Origin: Massilia sp. PAMC28688
Lineage (GTDB): Bacteria > Pseudomonadota > Gammaproteobacteria > Burkholderiales > Burkholderiaceae_D
Assembly: GCF_019443445.1 (NCBI RefSeq)
Contig: NZ_CP080378.1
Location: 3,472,001 to 3,536,000, forward strand
DNA: 64,000 bases
Direction of reading: 5' to 3'
Part shown: one piece after another, positions 25,463-36,611 of the stretch
How the letters are laid out: each line of letters starts with the position of its first letter
Numbering within the stretch: the first letter of the stretch is position 1
Program-made: the position numbers and the translations under genes
Notes under the pieces: generated by a model
The model's database searches: none
Seen by the model: the letters and a program-made list of their open reading frames with translations, nothing else
Told to the model about the DNA's origin: nothing

Positions 25463-27360
25463 TGGACGATATGCTCAAGGATTTCGTCGTCGAGGCGATG
25501 GATCTGGCAGTCAACGTTGAAGAGCATTTGCTGCGCCTGGAGCGCGATCCGAACAACAAGGAAACCCTCAACGCCGTCTTCCGCTCGTTTCACACGATCA
25601 AGGGTGGCGCCGGTTTCATGAATCTGCCGGCGCTGGTGGCGGCCTGTCACCTGACCGAAAACCTGTTCGACGCACTGCGCACCGGCGCTGCGCCGGTGAC
25701 CCCGCTGGCCATCGAGGCGGCGCTGCAGGCGTCCGGCTTCGTGGCCGACCAGCTCACCGACTTGAACAACGGCGCCTTGCCCGAACAGCTGGCATCGATG
25801 CCGGACGCGCTCGAACGCATCCTGGTCGATGCCATCGAAGGCAAGGGCCAGTCGGCGCCGGCGCCAACGCCGGCCCCGGCGGCCCCTGGTGCCTCGGCCC
25901 CCGCTGCCATGGCCGCGGCCGCACCAGCGGCGCCCGCCGCCATGGCAGCGGGCGCTGACGGCCTCGATTGGGAAGCCATGTTCGTGGCCGTGGTCCCGCC
26001 CGGGACCTATGTCCCCGCGGCCACGGTGGCTTCGGCGGCACCGGCCGCCGCAGCCCCTGCGCCCCAGGCAGGCAGCGCCGCAGGCGACGCTGCCGCAGGC
26101 GCGAAGCCGGCCGGCTGGGATGGCGTGGATCGGCGCGAGGAACGGGTGCAGGAATTCCGCGCCGCTTCCGCGCCTGCCAAGGAAGACAGCATCCGTGTTG
26201 ACGCGGTCAAGCTCGACGCGCTGCTGGAAGTGGCGGGCGAATCGGTGCAGGCAGCCAACCAGGCCGCCGTGCTGCTCGAGCGCCTGCTGCAGTTCAAGTT
26301 TGAAGGCGCGGCTGCGACCCTCATGACCACGCTGACCGAAACGCTGGAACGCGCCTCGCGCTATTCGGCCGAACTGCAGCGTGCCACCCTGGCCACGCGC
26401 ATGCAGCCGGTGGGCCGCCTGTTCCAGAAATTCCCGCGCCTGGTGCGCGAGCTGGCCAAGGACCTGGGCAAGGACGTGGAACTGACCATCGAGGGCGCCG
26501 AAACGGAAGTGGACCGCGTGGTGGTCGACAGCCTGTACGACCCGCTGGTGCACATGCTGCGCAACGCCCTCGATCACGGGGTGGAGTCGCCCCAGGACCG
26601 CGCCGCTGCCGGCAAGCCGGCCAAGGCCTTCATCTCGCTCAAGGCATGGCAGGAAGCGAACAGCGTCATGATCGTGCTGCAGGATGACGGCAAGGGCATG
26701 GACCCGGCCAGCCTGCGGCGCAAGGCGATCCAGAAGGGCCTGATCAACGATAATGCGGCCCAGAGTGACGAGGAAGCCTACCAGCTGGTGTTCCTGCCGG
26801 GCTTTTCGACCAAGGAAGTGGCCTCTTCGGTGTCCGGGCGCGGTGTGGGCATGGACGTGGTGAAGACGGCCGTGGAAAAGAACCGCGGTGCGATCCATAT
26901 CGAATCCTCGCTTGGCCACGGCACCAAGTTTGCCATCCGCCTGCCGATCGAACTGTCGATTGTGCCGACCATGCTGGTGTCGACCTCGGGCGCCGCACTG
27001 GCGCTGCCGATGGCCGTGGTCCAGCGCGTGGTCGAACTGCCCGACGAGTTCATGAACGTCGGCGGGGCGCCGGTGCTCAAGGACCAGGGCCGTCCGCTGC
27101 CGGTGCGCTCCCTGGCCGCCTCGCTCGGCTACGAGGATTGTTCGGAAAAAGTGGGCATCGTCATCAATGCCCCGCAGCCTTACATCCTGGCCGTGGCCGC
27201 GGTGGACGGCACCGCCGACCTGGTGATCAAGCCAATGACGGCCATTGCCGTCGAAGGCATCACCGGCACCGCCCGCTCCGCCGAGGGCGAACTGGTGCTC
27301 GTCATCGGCCTGTCCTTCCTGATGGACGGCTGCCGCAGTACCCTGCGCGCCGCGGCGTAA
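25462..27360 (+). CDS. cheA: chemotaxis histidine kinase CheA, no P2 domain
   Basis: A 632-aa kinase. The P1 phosphotransfer domain (1-105) has His44 in FHTIKGGAGF. An Ala/Pro linker (about 130-215) stands where the CheY-binding P2 domain would be. P3 dimerisation (about 235-300) and P4 kinase (N-box MLRNALDHG near 363, G1 DDGKGMD, G2 GRGVGMD near 458) follow, then a CheW-like P5 domain to the end. No receiver domain is attached. It starts on the last base of the cheZ stop. It would signal from receptors coded elsewhere to a separate CheY. Confidence 0.9.
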   Translation: MDDMLKDFVVEAMDLAVNVEEHLLRLERDPNNKETLNAVFRSFHTIKGGAGFMNLPALVAACHLTENLFDALRTGAAPVTPLAIEAALQASGFVADQLTDLNNGALPEQLASMPDALERILVDAIEGKGQSAPAPTPAPAAPGASAPAAMAAAAPAAPAAMAAGADGLDWEAMFVAVVPPGTYVPAATVASAAPAAAAPAPQAGSAAGDAAAGAKPAGWDGVDRREERVQEFRAASAPAKEDSIRVDAVKLDALLEVAGESVQAANQAAVLLERLLQFKFEGAAATLMTTLTETLERASRYSAELQRATLATRMQPVGRLFQKFPRLVRELAKDLGKDVELTIEGAETEVDRVVVDSLYDPLVHMLRNALDHGVESPQDRAAAGKPAKAFISLKAWQEANSVMIVLQDDGKGMDPASLRRKAIQKGLINDNAAQSDEEAYQLVFLPGFSTKEVASSVSGRGVGMDVVKTAVEKNRGAIHIESSLGHGTKFAIRLPIELSIVPTMLVSTSGAALALPMAVVQRVVELPDEFMNVGGAPVLKDQGRPLPVRSLAASLGYEDCSEKVGIVINAPQPYILAVAAVDGTADLVIKPMTAIAVEGITGTARSAEGELVLVIGLSFLMDGCRSTLRAAA

Positions 27361-27370
27361 AGCCTTGCAC

Positions 27371-27397
27371 GCCCCCGCGGCCACAGCCGGCGGGGGC
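27371..27397 (+). terminator. possible terminator after cheA
   Basis: GCCCCCGC and GCGGGGGC form an eight-pair stem round an 11-base loop just after the stop codon. The following bases are C/T-rich but not a T-run, so it may be a weak or Rho-assisted end. Confidence 0.4.
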
Positions 27398-27649
27398 GCT
27401 GTCCTTTCCTGTCCTGATTCCCGTCCTGTTCCTGCCTGCCCGGCCCGGTGCGCCTGCGTCGCAGCCGCCCGCGTCCTTGACTTCGTTCGCTCACATGATA
27501 CATATGGCGAACAAAGTTCATGAAAATCGTATCAAAAATTACTAAAGTATCAAAAAGGGGGGCGGCTTACTGCATTGCACAAATATGGCATAATCAACTG
27601 AAGAGGCCATTTTTGCGCCGTGACACCGTAGTTCCTTGCCGCCCCCGCC

Positions 27650-29053
27650 ATGATAAAAACGCTCTACGACAAACTCTGGGAATCGCACGTTGTGCGCGCC
27701 GACGACGACGGCACCACGGTGCTGTACATCGACCGCCACCTCGTCCATGAAGTGACCAGCCCCCAGGCCTTCGACGGCCTGCGCGCCGCCGGCCGCCCCT
27801 TGTGGCGTACCTCGGCCAACCTGGCCGTGGCCGACCATAATGTGCCCACCACCGACCGCAAGGACGGCATCGCCGATCCCACCTCGCGCCTGCAGGTGGA
27901 AACGCTCGACGCCAACGCGAAAAGCTATGGCCTGACCTACTTCAACATGAACGACAAGCGCCAGGGCATCGTGCATGTCATCGGTCCGGAGCAGGGCGCC
28001 ACGCTGCCCGGCATGACGGTGGTGTGCGGCGACTCGCACACGTCCACCCACGGCGCCTTTGGCTGCCTGGCGCATGGCATCGGCACCTCCGAAGTGGAGC
28101 ACGTGCTGGCCACCCAGACCCTGCTGGCCAAGAAATCGAAGGCCATGCTGGTGCAGGTCGACGGTGCGCTGCCGCCGGGCGTGACCGCCAAGGATATCGT
28201 GCTGGCCGTGATCGGCAAGATCGGCACCGCCGGCGGCACCGGTTATGCCATCGAGTTTGGCGGCTCCACCATCCGCGCCCTGTCCATGGAGGGGCGCATG
28301 ACCATCTGTAACATGGCCATTGAGGCGGGCGCCCGCGCCGGCATGGTGGCGGTGGACGACACCACCATCAACTACGTCAAGGGCCGCCCGTTTTCGCCAG
28401 CCGGCCCGCACTGGGACCGCGCGGTTGACTACTGGCGCACGCTGCACTCCGACCCCGGTGCAAAGTTCGACCTGGTGGTCACGCTCAACGCCGCCGACAT
28501 CAAGCCGCAGGTCACCTGGGGCACTTCGCCCGAGATGGTCACGGCCATCGATGGCCGCGTGCCCGACCCCGACCTCGAAAAGGACGCGGTACGGCGCGAC
28601 GCCATGGAAAAGGCGCTGGTGTACATGAACCTCAAGCCCAACACGCCGATCGAAGACATCCGCATCGACAAGGTCTTTATCGGCTCGTGCACCAATTCGC
28701 GGATTGAAGACCTGCGCGCCGCCGCCGCTGTTGTACGCGGCAAGCACCGCGCCCCGAATGTGCGCCTGGCGCTGGTGGTGCCCGGGTCCGGACTGGTAAA
28801 AGACCAGGCCGAGCGCGAAGGGCTGGACAAGATTTTCCGCGATGCCGGCTTTGAATGGCGCGAGCCGGGCTGCTCGATGTGCCTGGCCATGAATGCCGAC
28901 CGGCTCGAGCCCGGCGAGCGCTGCGCTTCCACCTCGAACCGCAATTTCGAGGGCCGCCAGGGGCAGGGCGGACGCACCCACCTGGTGTCGCCGGCCATGG
29001 CAGCTGCTGCCGGCATCACGGGTCACTTTGTCGACGTGCGCGCACTGCGCTGA
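27650..29053 (+). CDS. leuC: 3-isopropylmalate dehydratase large subunit
   Basis: A 467-aa aconitase-family protein for the second step of leucine synthesis (2- to 3-isopropylmalate), working with LeuD. Fe-S cysteines are visible in GSCTNSRI and CSMCLAMN, and [10 protein letters not shown] near the N-terminus is the family signature. It begins the leuCDB run. The 289 bases before it are AT-rich and hold no recognisable attenuator peptide rich in Leu codons. Confidence 0.97.
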   Translation: MIKTLYDKLWESHVVRADDDGTTVLYIDRHLVHEVTSPQAFDGLRAAGRPLWRTSANLAVADHNVPTTDRKDGIADPTSRLQVETLDANAKSYGLTYFNMNDKRQGIVHVIGPEQGATLPGMTVVCGDSHTSTHGAFGCLAHGIGTSEVEHVLATQTLLAKKSKAMLVQVDGALPPGVTAKDIVLAVIGKIGTAGGTGYAIEFGGSTIRALSMEGRMTICNMAIEAGARAGMVAVDDTTINYVKGRPFSPAGPHWDRAVDYWRTLHSDPGAKFDLVVTLNAADIKPQVTWGTSPEMVTAIDGRVPDPDLEKDAVRRDAMEKALVYMNLKPNTPIEDIRIDKVFIGSCTNSRIEDLRAAAAVVRGKHRAPNVRLALVVPGSGLVKDQAEREGLDKIFRDAGFEWREPGCSMCLAMNADRLEPGERCASTSNRNFEGRQGQGGRTHLVSPAMAAAAGITGHFVDVRALR

Positions 29054-29065
29054 TGAACAACCACC

Positions 29066-29084
29066 GACGGCGCCAGGCGCCGTC
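29066..29084 (+). other. perfect hairpin between leuC and leuD
   Basis: GACGGCGC-CAG-GCGCCGTC forms an eight-pair stem with a three-base loop, 15 bases before leuD. No T-run follows. It could set differential stability or translation of leuC and leuD. It lies in a 12-codon frame (29053-29091) with no sign of being a gene. Confidence 0.6.
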
Positions 29085-29099
29085 CACCTAGCGAAGTCC

Positions 29100-29747
29100 A
29101 TGGAAAAATTCACGATTTACGAAGGACTGGTGGCACCGCTTGACCGGGCCAATGTCGACACCGACGCCATCATTCCCAAGCAGTTCCTCAAGTCGATCCA
29201 TCGCACCGGCTTTGGCCCCAACCTGTTCGACGAGTGGCGCTACCTGGACCACGGCGAACCGGGGCAGGACAACAGCAGCCGTCCGCTCAACCCGGATTTT
29301 GTGCTCAACCAGGCGCGCTACCAGGGTGCGTCGATCCTGCTCACGCGCAAGAACTTTGGCTGCGGCTCCTCGCGCGAACACGCGCCATGGGCGCTCGACC
29401 AGTACGGCTTTCGCGCCATCATCGCGCCCAGCTTTGCCGACATTTTCTTTAACAACTGCTACAAGAGCGGCCTGCTGCCCATCGTACTGCCGGAGTCGCA
29501 GGTCGATCAGCTGTTCAATGAAGTAAAGGCCTTTCCCGGTTTTCGCCTGGTGGTGGACCTGGAAGCGCAGCGCATTGCCACCGCCAATGGGGCGCTGTCG
29601 TACGAGTTCCAGATCGACCCGTTTCGCAAGTACTGCCTCATGAACGGGCTGGACGACATCGGCCTCACGCTGCGCCACGCCGACGAGATCCGCGCCTTTG
29701 AAGAGCGCCACCTCGCCGCCCAGCCCTGGCTGGCCAACTCCATCTGA
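29100..29747 (+). CDS. leuD: 3-isopropylmalate dehydratase small subunit
   Basis: A 215-aa partner of LeuC carrying the swivelling aconitase domain. The family start MEKFTIYEG, the [11 protein letters not shown] strand and [13 protein letters not shown] loop are all present. ATG 29100 gives the usual N-terminus; longer frames upstream overlap leuC. Confidence 0.96.
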   Translation: MEKFTIYEGLVAPLDRANVDTDAIIPKQFLKSIHRTGFGPNLFDEWRYLDHGEPGQDNSSRPLNPDFVLNQARYQGASILLTRKNFGCGSSREHAPWALDQYGFRAIIAPSFADIFFNNCYKSGLLPIVLPESQVDQLFNEVKAFPGFRLVVDLEAQRIATANGALSYEFQIDPFRKYCLMNGLDDIGLTLRHADEIRAFEERHLAAQPWLANSI

Positions 29748-29757
29748 TGATACGAAC

Positions 29758-30828
<1,071 letters not shown>

Positions 30829-30865
30829 CGCCGTTTCAAAGAATTTTTTAACCAGAGAGAAGATG

Positions 30866-31993
30866 ATGACTTTAGTTGGCTTGGTAGGTTGGCGCGGTAT
30901 GGTCGGTTCGGTCCTGATGCAGCGCATGCAGGACGAGGGTGATTTCGCCCACATTGAACCTGTGTTCTTCACCACCTCGAACGCGGGCGGCAAGGCCCCG
31001 GCGATGGCGAAAAACGAAACCACCCTGAAGGACGCGACCGACATTACCGAGCTGTCGAAATGCGAGATCATCATCTCCTGCCAGGGCGGCGACTACACCA
31101 GCGAGGTCTTTCCGAAGCTGCGCGCGGCCGGCTGGAACGGCTACTGGATCGATGCCGCATCGACCTTGCGCATGAACGACGACGCCGTCATCGTGCTCGA
31201 CCCGGTCAACCTGGACGTGATCAAGAACGCCATGACGCGCGGCGTGAAGAACTACATTGGCGGCAACTGCACCGTGTCGTGCATGCTCATGGGCCTGGGC
31301 GGCCTGTTCCAGCACAAGCTGGTGGACTGGATGACGTCCATGACCTACCAGGCGGCCTCCGGCGGCGGCGCCCAGCACATGCGCGAACTGCTCACGCAAT
31401 TTGGCACCATCAACGCGGCCGTGCGTCCGCTGCTGGACAACCCGGCTGCCGCCATCCTGGACATCGACCGCGGCGTGCTGGCCACCCAGCACGGCTTTGC
31501 GCCGGACGAGATCAAGCAGTTCGGCGCGCCGCTGGCAGGCAACCTGATTCCCTGGATCGACAAGGACCTGGGCAATGGCCAGTCCAAGGAAGAGTGGAAG
31601 GCCGGCGCCGAGACCAACAAGATCCTCGGCCTGGGCGATGCTTTCGGCAGCGCCCCGATCCCGGTCGATGGCCTGTGCGTGCGCATCGGCGCCATGCGCT
31701 GCCACTCGCAGGCACTGACCATCAAGCTGAAAAAGGATGTGCCGCTCGACGAGATCGTCGACATCATCGCCCAGAACAACCAGTGGGTAAAAGTGGTGCC
31801 GAACACGCGCGAAGACTCGGTGCGCGACCTGTCGCCGGCCGCCGTCACCGGCAGCCTGACCATTCCGGTGGGCCGCCTGCGCAAAATGTCGATGGGTGGC
31901 GAATACCTGTCCGCTTTCACGGTCGGCGACCAGCTCCTGTGGGGCGCGGCCGAGCCGCTGCGCCGCATGCTGCGCATCATCCTCGACAAGTAA
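30866..31993 (+). CDS. asd: aspartate-semialdehyde dehydrogenase
   Basis: A 375-aa NADPH-dependent enzyme forming aspartate semialdehyde, the branch point to lysine, methionine and threonine. The dinucleotide loop [13 protein letters not shown] is at the N-terminus and the catalytic Cys lies in [12 protein letters not shown]. Two adjacent ATGs exist (30863, 30866); the second gives the usual [11 protein letters not shown] start. It follows leuB by 37 bases and is probably read with it. Confidence 0.96.
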   Translation: MTLVGLVGWRGMVGSVLMQRMQDEGDFAHIEPVFFTTSNAGGKAPAMAKNETTLKDATDITELSKCEIIISCQGGDYTSEVFPKLRAAGWNGYWIDAASTLRMNDDAVIVLDPVNLDVIKNAMTRGVKNYIGGNCTVSCMLMGLGGLFQHKLVDWMTSMTYQAASGGGAQHMRELLTQFGTINAAVRPLLDNPAAAILDIDRGVLATQHGFAPDEIKQFGAPLAGNLIPWIDKDLGNGQSKEEWKAGAETNKILGLGDAFGSAPIPVDGLCVRIGAMRCHSQALTIKLKKDVPLDEIVDIIAQNNQWVKVVPNTREDSVRDLSPAAVTGSLTIPVGRLRKMSMGGEYLSAFTVGDQLLWGAAEPLRRMLRIILDK

Positions 31994-32022
31994 CATCGCG
32001 CCAGCTGTTCGAGCAAATCCGA

Positions 32023-32050
32023 CAACTAACTCCGACAAGTTAGTTGTTTC
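32023..32050 (+). terminator. possible terminator after asd
   Basis: CAACTAAC and GTTAGTTG pair round an eight-base loop and are followed by TTTC. The stem is AT-rich and the T-run short, so it would be weak. Confidence 0.35.
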
Positions 32051-32087
32051 GCCTGCCAGATTCTTTGTGATTTTTTCAAGATGACGG

Positions 32088-32110
32088 ACCGGCCACATGT
32101 TGTGGCCGGT
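32088..32110. other. perfect 10-bp inverted repeat before fimV
   Basis: ACCGGCCACA and TGTGGCCGGT pair completely round a three-base TGT. No T-run follows on either strand. It may be an RNA hairpin in the asd-fimV gap or a protein-binding palindrome about 136 bases before fimV. Confidence 0.55.
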
Positions 32111-32245
32111 GTGCGAAAGTCGCCAGCAAAATGCGCGTTTACAGGGACTTACGGGTCACATGTCATCCAAAAGCTTGCATGCCTTAGAGCATGATGATAT
32201 GTTGAGACTTCCGGGAAACCCTGCTTTCTCGCCAGTCAACTCATA

Positions 32246-35047
32246 ATGCCCCCAACTATGCATTTAAACACTCGCTCCAAGATAACCTCGTTCGCGTTGA
32301 AGACCCTCACCAGCGCGGTCGCCAGTGCAGTGTTTCTGTCGTCCGCCGCGTACGCCGCCGGCCTCGGCAAACTCACCGTCATGTCCGGACTCGGACAGCC
32401 GCTGAACGCGGAAATCGAGCTCACGTCTGTGTCTGCCGAAGAAGCCAGGAGCCTGTCGGCCCGGCTCGCCCCGGCCGAAGCCTTCCGCCAGGCCAATATC
32501 GAATTCAACCCGGCCCTGGCTACCCTGCGCTTTAGTGTGGAACAGCGCGGCAACCGCCAGTACATCAAGATCACCTCGTCGCAACCGGTCAATGAACCGT
32601 TTGTGGACCTGTTGCTGGAACTGACCTGGAGCAGCGGCAAACTGGTGCGCGAATACACCTTCCTGCTCGATCCGGTGGACCTGCGGACCACCCAGTCGGC
32701 CCAGGTGGCGCCACCGGCGGCCCGCACCCCGGCACCGGCCGCGCCGCGCCCGGTCGCGCGCGCCACGCCGCAAGATGCGGCGCCCGCACCAGTGCCACAG
32801 CAGCAAGCCCAACAGCAGCAAGCCCAGCAGCCGCGCCCTGCCACCCAGCAAGCCAATCCGACGCCACAGCGCAGCGACAGCCCGAGCCAGTACAAGGTGC
32901 GTCCAGGCGATACCCTGGGCCGCATTGCGTCCGAACTCAAGCCGGTCGAAGTCTCGCTCGACATGATGCTGGTGGCGCTGTACCGCGCCAATCCGGACGC
33001 ATTCTCAGGCAACAATATGAACCGCCTGAAATCGGGCCAGATCCTGTCGGTGCCCGATACCGCTGCCATCAAGGGCACGGGTGCCGGCGAAGCGCGTGGC
33101 GTGGTGGTGGCCCATGCGGCCGACTTCAATGCCTACCGCAACAAGCTGGCAGGGCAGGTGGCCACGGCAGCGCCGGACCGCGCGCCGGAAACCACGCAAA
33201 GCACGGGCGGCAAGATCACGTCCAAGGTGGAAGAGCGCCGCACCCCGGTCAATGAATCGAAAGACCAGCTGCGCCTGTCCAAGGCCACCGACGACACCAG
33301 CAAGGCCGCCGCCGCGCGTGAAGAAGAGCGCATCGCCAAGGAAAAGGCGCTGGCCGATGCCACCGCCCGCGTGCGCGAACTGGAACGCAACGTCAGCGAG
33401 CTGGAAAAGCTCGTCACAGTCAAGAGCCAGGCCGGCGCCGGCGCCCAAAAGCCGGCAGCAGTCGCACCTGCGGCCACGCCGCCAGCGGCGACACCGGCCG
33501 CGACGGCCCCGTCCCGGCCTGCCGCCACAGAGCCGGCGCCTGCCGTGACCGAAACGGCCACGCCGGCTGCACCGGCAGTCGTGGCCGAAACGCCGCCAGC
33601 GGCCGCCGAAAAGCCGGTCCGCACCCGCAAGAGCGCCAAGCCGGCAGCGGCCGCGCCGGCCGAGCCAACCCTGTTCGACACCCTGGCCGACAACCTGTGG
33701 CTGATCCTCGGTGTCCTGGCCGCGCTGGCCCTGGCCGCATTTGCCTTCGTGACCATGAAGAAGCGGCGCGAAGCGGATACCGGTACCAGCAACGAGCCAT
33801 CGATCCTGGGCGCGCCGACCGACCAGGCCCATTCGCTGTTTGCCGAAACGGGCGGCCAGAGCGTGGACACCAGCAACAGCGTGTTCAACTCCAGCTTCGC
33901 ACCGTCGGCCAGCCAGCTCGACACCAATGAAGTCGATCCGGTGGCCGAAGCGGACGTGTACATTGCCTACGGCCGCGATGCCCAGGCCGAGGAAATCCTC
34001 AAGGAAGCCCTGCGTACCCATCCGGAGCGCTACCCTGTCCGCCTCAAGCTGCTTGAAATCTACGCTGCCCGCAAGGATACGCGCGCCTTCGAAGCCCAGG
34101 CAACCGACCTGTACAGCATGACCAAAGGGCAGGGCGACGAGTGGGCCCAAGCCGCTGCGCTGGGTCTGGCCATCGATCCGCTCAATCCGATGTATGCCAG
34201 CGCTGCCAATTCCGGTCCCTCGACCGTGATCCCGGCTGCCGCTGCTTCGTCGGTCAGCCTGAACAAGCCTGACGTCATGCCCGATGTGCCGACCGACATG
34301 GCCGTTCCTGCCGCCGCCGCGCCGGTCGCTGCCGCCGCCGCCCCCGCTGCCGAAGACCATACCCTGGACTTCGACCTCGGTGGTCTCGGCTTCCAGAACG
34401 TTGATGCGACGGCCCAGCCGGCACCGGCGGCCGATGCCAACGACATGGACTTCACCCTGCCCGACGCGGTGACCCCGCAGCCGGTGGCCAAGGCCGATGC
34501 GCCGGTGGACATGGATTTCAACATGGACTTCGACGCGCCGGCCGCGCCGGCCGCCCAGCATGCCAAGGCCCTGGACGACATCAGCCTGGACCTGTCGAGC
34601 AATGACTTCACCATCGACAGCAAGAATGACCTCGATGGCATGGGCGAGCTGGCCAACTCCTTCATTCCTGGTTCGCCACCGGTCTCGGCCACGCCAGCCG
34701 CCGCCGCACCGGCGTCCGGTGACCTCGACCTGTCGGACATGAACTTTGACCTGCCCCAGTCCACGCCGCCTGCACAGCCAGCGTCAAGCTTTGACATGGG
34801 CAGCATCGATCTGGACCTGCCGGCCGACAACAACGCCACCGCGCTGCCGGACTTTGGCAGCACCATGCTCGACTCGGGCGACCTGTCGGCCCTGCACACG
34901 GAAATGGAGACCAAGCTGGACCTGGCGATCGCTTACCAGGAAATTGGCGACAAGGAAGGTGCACGTGAACTGCTGGACGAAGTCATCAAGGGCGGCAGCG
35001 CCGAGCAGGTGGGCAAGGCCAACGCCATGCGTGCCCAGCTGGCATAA
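32246..35047 (+). CDS. fimV: FimV/HubP-type polar hub protein
   Basis: A 933-aa membrane protein of the FimV/HubP family. A signal peptide precedes the FimV N-terminal domain (about 37-150). A LysM-like domain (about 215-265, QYKVRPGDTLG) would bind peptidoglycan. Ala/Pro linkers, a coiled coil (about 345-390) and one transmembrane helix (about 483-505) follow. The long acidic cytoplasmic part has repeated LDF/MDF motifs and ends in the FimV tail (DLAIAYQEIGDKEGARELL, about 895-915). Such proteins organise the cell pole for type IV pili, flagella or chemotaxis. The place between asd and truA is conserved in Burkholderiales. Confidence 0.93.
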   Translation: MPPTMHLNTRSKITSFALKTLTSAVASAVFLSSAAYAAGLGKLTVMSGLGQPLNAEIELTSVSAEEARSLSARLAPAEAFRQANIEFNPALATLRFSVEQRGNRQYIKITSSQPVNEPFVDLLLELTWSSGKLVREYTFLLDPVDLRTTQSAQVAPPAARTPAPAAPRPVARATPQDAAPAPVPQQQAQQQQAQQPRPATQQANPTPQRSDSPSQYKVRPGDTLGRIASELKPVEVSLDMMLVALYRANPDAFSGNNMNRLKSGQILSVPDTAAIKGTGAGEARGVVVAHAADFNAYRNKLAGQVATAAPDRAPETTQSTGGKITSKVEERRTPVNESKDQLRLSKATDDTSKAAAAREEERIAKEKALADATARVRELERNVSELEKLVTVKSQAGAGAQKPAAVAPAATPPAATPAATAPSRPAATEPAPAVTETATPAAPAVVAETPPAAAEKPVRTRKSAKPAAAAPAEPTLFDTLADNLWLILGVLAALALAAFAFVTMKKRREADTGTSNEPSILGAPTDQAHSLFAETGGQSVDTSNSVFNSSFAPSASQLDTNEVDPVAEADVYIAYGRDAQAEEILKEALRTHPERYPVRLKLLEIYAARKDTRAFEAQATDLYSMTKGQGDEWAQAAALGLAIDPLNPMYASAANSGPSTVIPAAAASSVSLNKPDVMPDVPTDMAVPAAAAPVAAAAAPAAEDHTLDFDLGGLGFQNVDATAQPAPAADANDMDFTLPDAVTPQPVAKADAPVDMDFNMDFDAPAAPAAQHAKALDDISLDLSSNDFTIDSKNDLDGMGELANSFIPGSPPVSATPAAAAPASGDLDLSDMNFDLPQSTPPAQPASSFDMGSIDLDLPADNNATALPDFGSTMLDSGDLSALHTEMETKLDLAIAYQEIGDKEGARELLDEVIKGGSAEQVGKANAMRAQLA

Positions 35048-35098
35048 TCGTCACTGATCATCGTCACTGATCATCGTCACTAAGCACCGTCACTTCGC
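35047..35098 (+). repeat. 13-bp tandem repeat, four copies, before truA
   Basis: ATCGTCACTGATC occurs twice exactly and twice in decayed form (ATCGTCACTAAGC, ACCGTCACTTCGC), from the last base of the fimV stop codon to the base before the mini-ORF at 35099. It fills most of the fimV-truA gap. Confidence 0.85.
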
Positions 35099-35122
35099 AT
35101 GAGAGTACTGGACGCACTTTGA
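35099..35122 (+). CDS. seven-codon mini-ORF overlapping the truA start
   Basis: ATG 35099 opens a seven-codon frame (MRVLDAL) whose TGA overlaps the truA TTG as TTGA. It has no clear Shine-Dalgarno. It could couple truA translation to ribosomes arriving from the leader; it may also be chance. Confidence 0.2.
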   Translation: MRVLDAL

Positions 35123-35916
35123 AACGGATAGCATTGGGTGTCCAGTACGACGGTACTGCCTGGAACGGGTACCAGAAACAGCCAGATCGACAGACAGTCC
35201 AGGACCAGCTTGAAATCGCGCTCGAACAATTCGGGCGCGTTCCCCTTTCCACCACCTGCGCGGGCCGCACCGATACCGGTGTCCATGCCCTGGAGCAGGT
35301 CATTCACTTTGATACCGAACTCGACCGCGCCATGGCATCGTGGGTGCGCGGCGTCAACGCCTTCCTGCCGCCGTCAATTGCCGTGCGCTGGGCCAGCGAG
35401 ATTCCCGCCCTGCCCGGGCAGGAATTCCATGCCCGCTTTTCCGCCTTTGCGCGCACCTACCATTACGTGCTCTACAATCATCCCGTGCGCTCGCCCCTCT
35501 TGGTGGGCCGCGCCGGCTGGACCTTCCGCCCGCTCGACGTCGAGCGCATGCACGCCGCCGCCCAGTGCCTGGTCGGCACCCATGATTTTTCCGCCTTCCG
35601 CTCGTCCCAGTGCCAGGCAAAGACGCCGGTCAAGCAGATGCATTCGGTCACTGTGGAGCGGCGCGGTGAAGCGATTGTCTTCACCTTGCGCGCCAGTGCT
35701 TTCCTGCACCACATGGTGCGCAACCTGATCGGCTCGCTCATTTACGTGGGCCAGGGCCGCCACGACCCGGCGTGGCTGCGCGACGTGCTCGACGGGCGCG
35801 ACCGCAATGATGCCGCGCCGACATTCATGCCGGACGGGCTGTATCTGGCCAAAATAGATTACGATCCCAAGTGGGGACTGCCGCAGGACGCGACCAGCCC
35901 GTTACCCTGGTTTTGA
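35119..35916 (+). CDS. truA: tRNA pseudouridine(38-40) synthase
   Basis: A 265-aa enzyme that makes pseudouridine at positions 38-40 of tRNA anticodon stems. The catalytic Asp lies in [10 protein letters not shown]; the start [18 protein letters not shown] and [11 protein letters not shown] are family motifs. The start is TTG 35119, as no ATG or GTG in frame lies between it and the upstream stop. It sits between fimV and trpF, two bases from the latter. Confidence 0.95.
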   Translation: MKRIALGVQYDGTAWNGYQKQPDRQTVQDQLEIALEQFGRVPLSTTCAGRTDTGVHALEQVIHFDTELDRAMASWVRGVNAFLPPSIAVRWASEIPALPGQEFHARFSAFARTYHYVLYNHPVRSPLLVGRAGWTFRPLDVERMHAAAQCLVGTHDFSAFRSSQCQAKTPVKQMHSVTVERRGEAIVFTLRASAFLHHMVRNLIGSLIYVGQGRHDPAWLRDVLDGRDRNDAAPTFMPDGLYLAKIDYDPKWGLPQDATSPLPWF

Positions 35917-35918
35917 CC

Positions 35919-36611
35919 ATGCCACGCACCCGTATCAAGATTTGCGGCCTCACGCGGCCGGAAGATGTGCGCGCCGCCGTTGCCAGCGGCGCCGATGCGC
36001 TCGGCTTCGTGTTCTACCCGAAGAGCCCGCGCTACGTCACGCCCGCCCAGGCCGGCGCCCTGATGGCGGCCGCGCCGCCCTTCGTGTCCACCGTGGCCCT
36101 GTTTGTCAACGCGAGTGTGGAGGAAGTGCGGACCGTGGCCCTGGTGGCCCCGTTTTCGCAGCTGCAATTCCATGGCGATGAGACGCCCGAGCAGTGCGCG
36201 GCCATTGCCGGCGCCGTCCACCGACCGTTTTTGCGGGTGTTTCGGGTCAGGCCGGACACGACCGGCGCCGATTTGCTAGAATACGAGCAGAAATATCGCG
36301 CTGCCAGCCGGCTGTGTTCGGGCCTTTTGCTCGACACCCATGTCGAGGAATATGGCGGCGCAGGAAAGGTGTTCGATTGGTCTCTCATTCCAAAAGATCT
36401 CGCGCCTCGGGTCGTTTTAAGTGGTGGCTTGAGCGTAAGCAGCGCGACTGACGCGGTGGTCTCCGTTCGTCCCTATGCCGTCGACATCAGCAGTGGTGTC
36501 GAAGCGAGCAAGGGTATCAAGGACGCCCGCAAGATTGCCGCTTTTGCCGCGGCAGTGCGGGCTGGCGACAGCACCATTGAAAGCGAGAATTTCCATGAAA
36601 GACGCACCTGA
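35919..36611 (+). CDS. trpF: phosphoribosylanthranilate isomerase
   Basis: A 230-aa TIM-barrel enzyme for the third step of tryptophan synthesis. The start [13 protein letters not shown] holds the catalytic Cys, QLQFHGDE and GGLS near the end are conserved, and DISSGVE closes the phosphate site. ATG 35919 is two bases after the truA stop. The gene overlaps trpB by 17 bases. Confidence 0.96.
   Translation: MPRTRIKICGLTRPEDVRAAVASGADALGFVFYPKSPRYVTPAQAGALMAAAPPFVSTVALFVNASVEEVRTVALVAPFSQLQFHGDETPEQCAAIAGAVHRPFLRVFRVRPDTTGADLLEYEQKYRAASRLCSGLLLDTHVEEYGGAGKVFDWSLIPKDLAPRVVLSGGLSVSSATDAVVSVRPYAVDISSGVEASKGIKDARKIAAFAAAVRAGDSTIESENFHERRT

Noticed and set aside
25459..27384. A 641-codon frame opposite cheA
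   Set aside because: Shadow of cheA; the plus-strand frame has all CheA motifs.
29053..29091. A 12-codon ORF between leuC and leuD (entericidin position)
   Set aside because: Too short, without a signal peptide or lipobox; the hairpin explains the sequence better.
35047..35098. CRISPR-like repeats
   Set aside because: The 13-bp units are head to tail with no spacers; the same holds for the repeats at 2713 and 3808.
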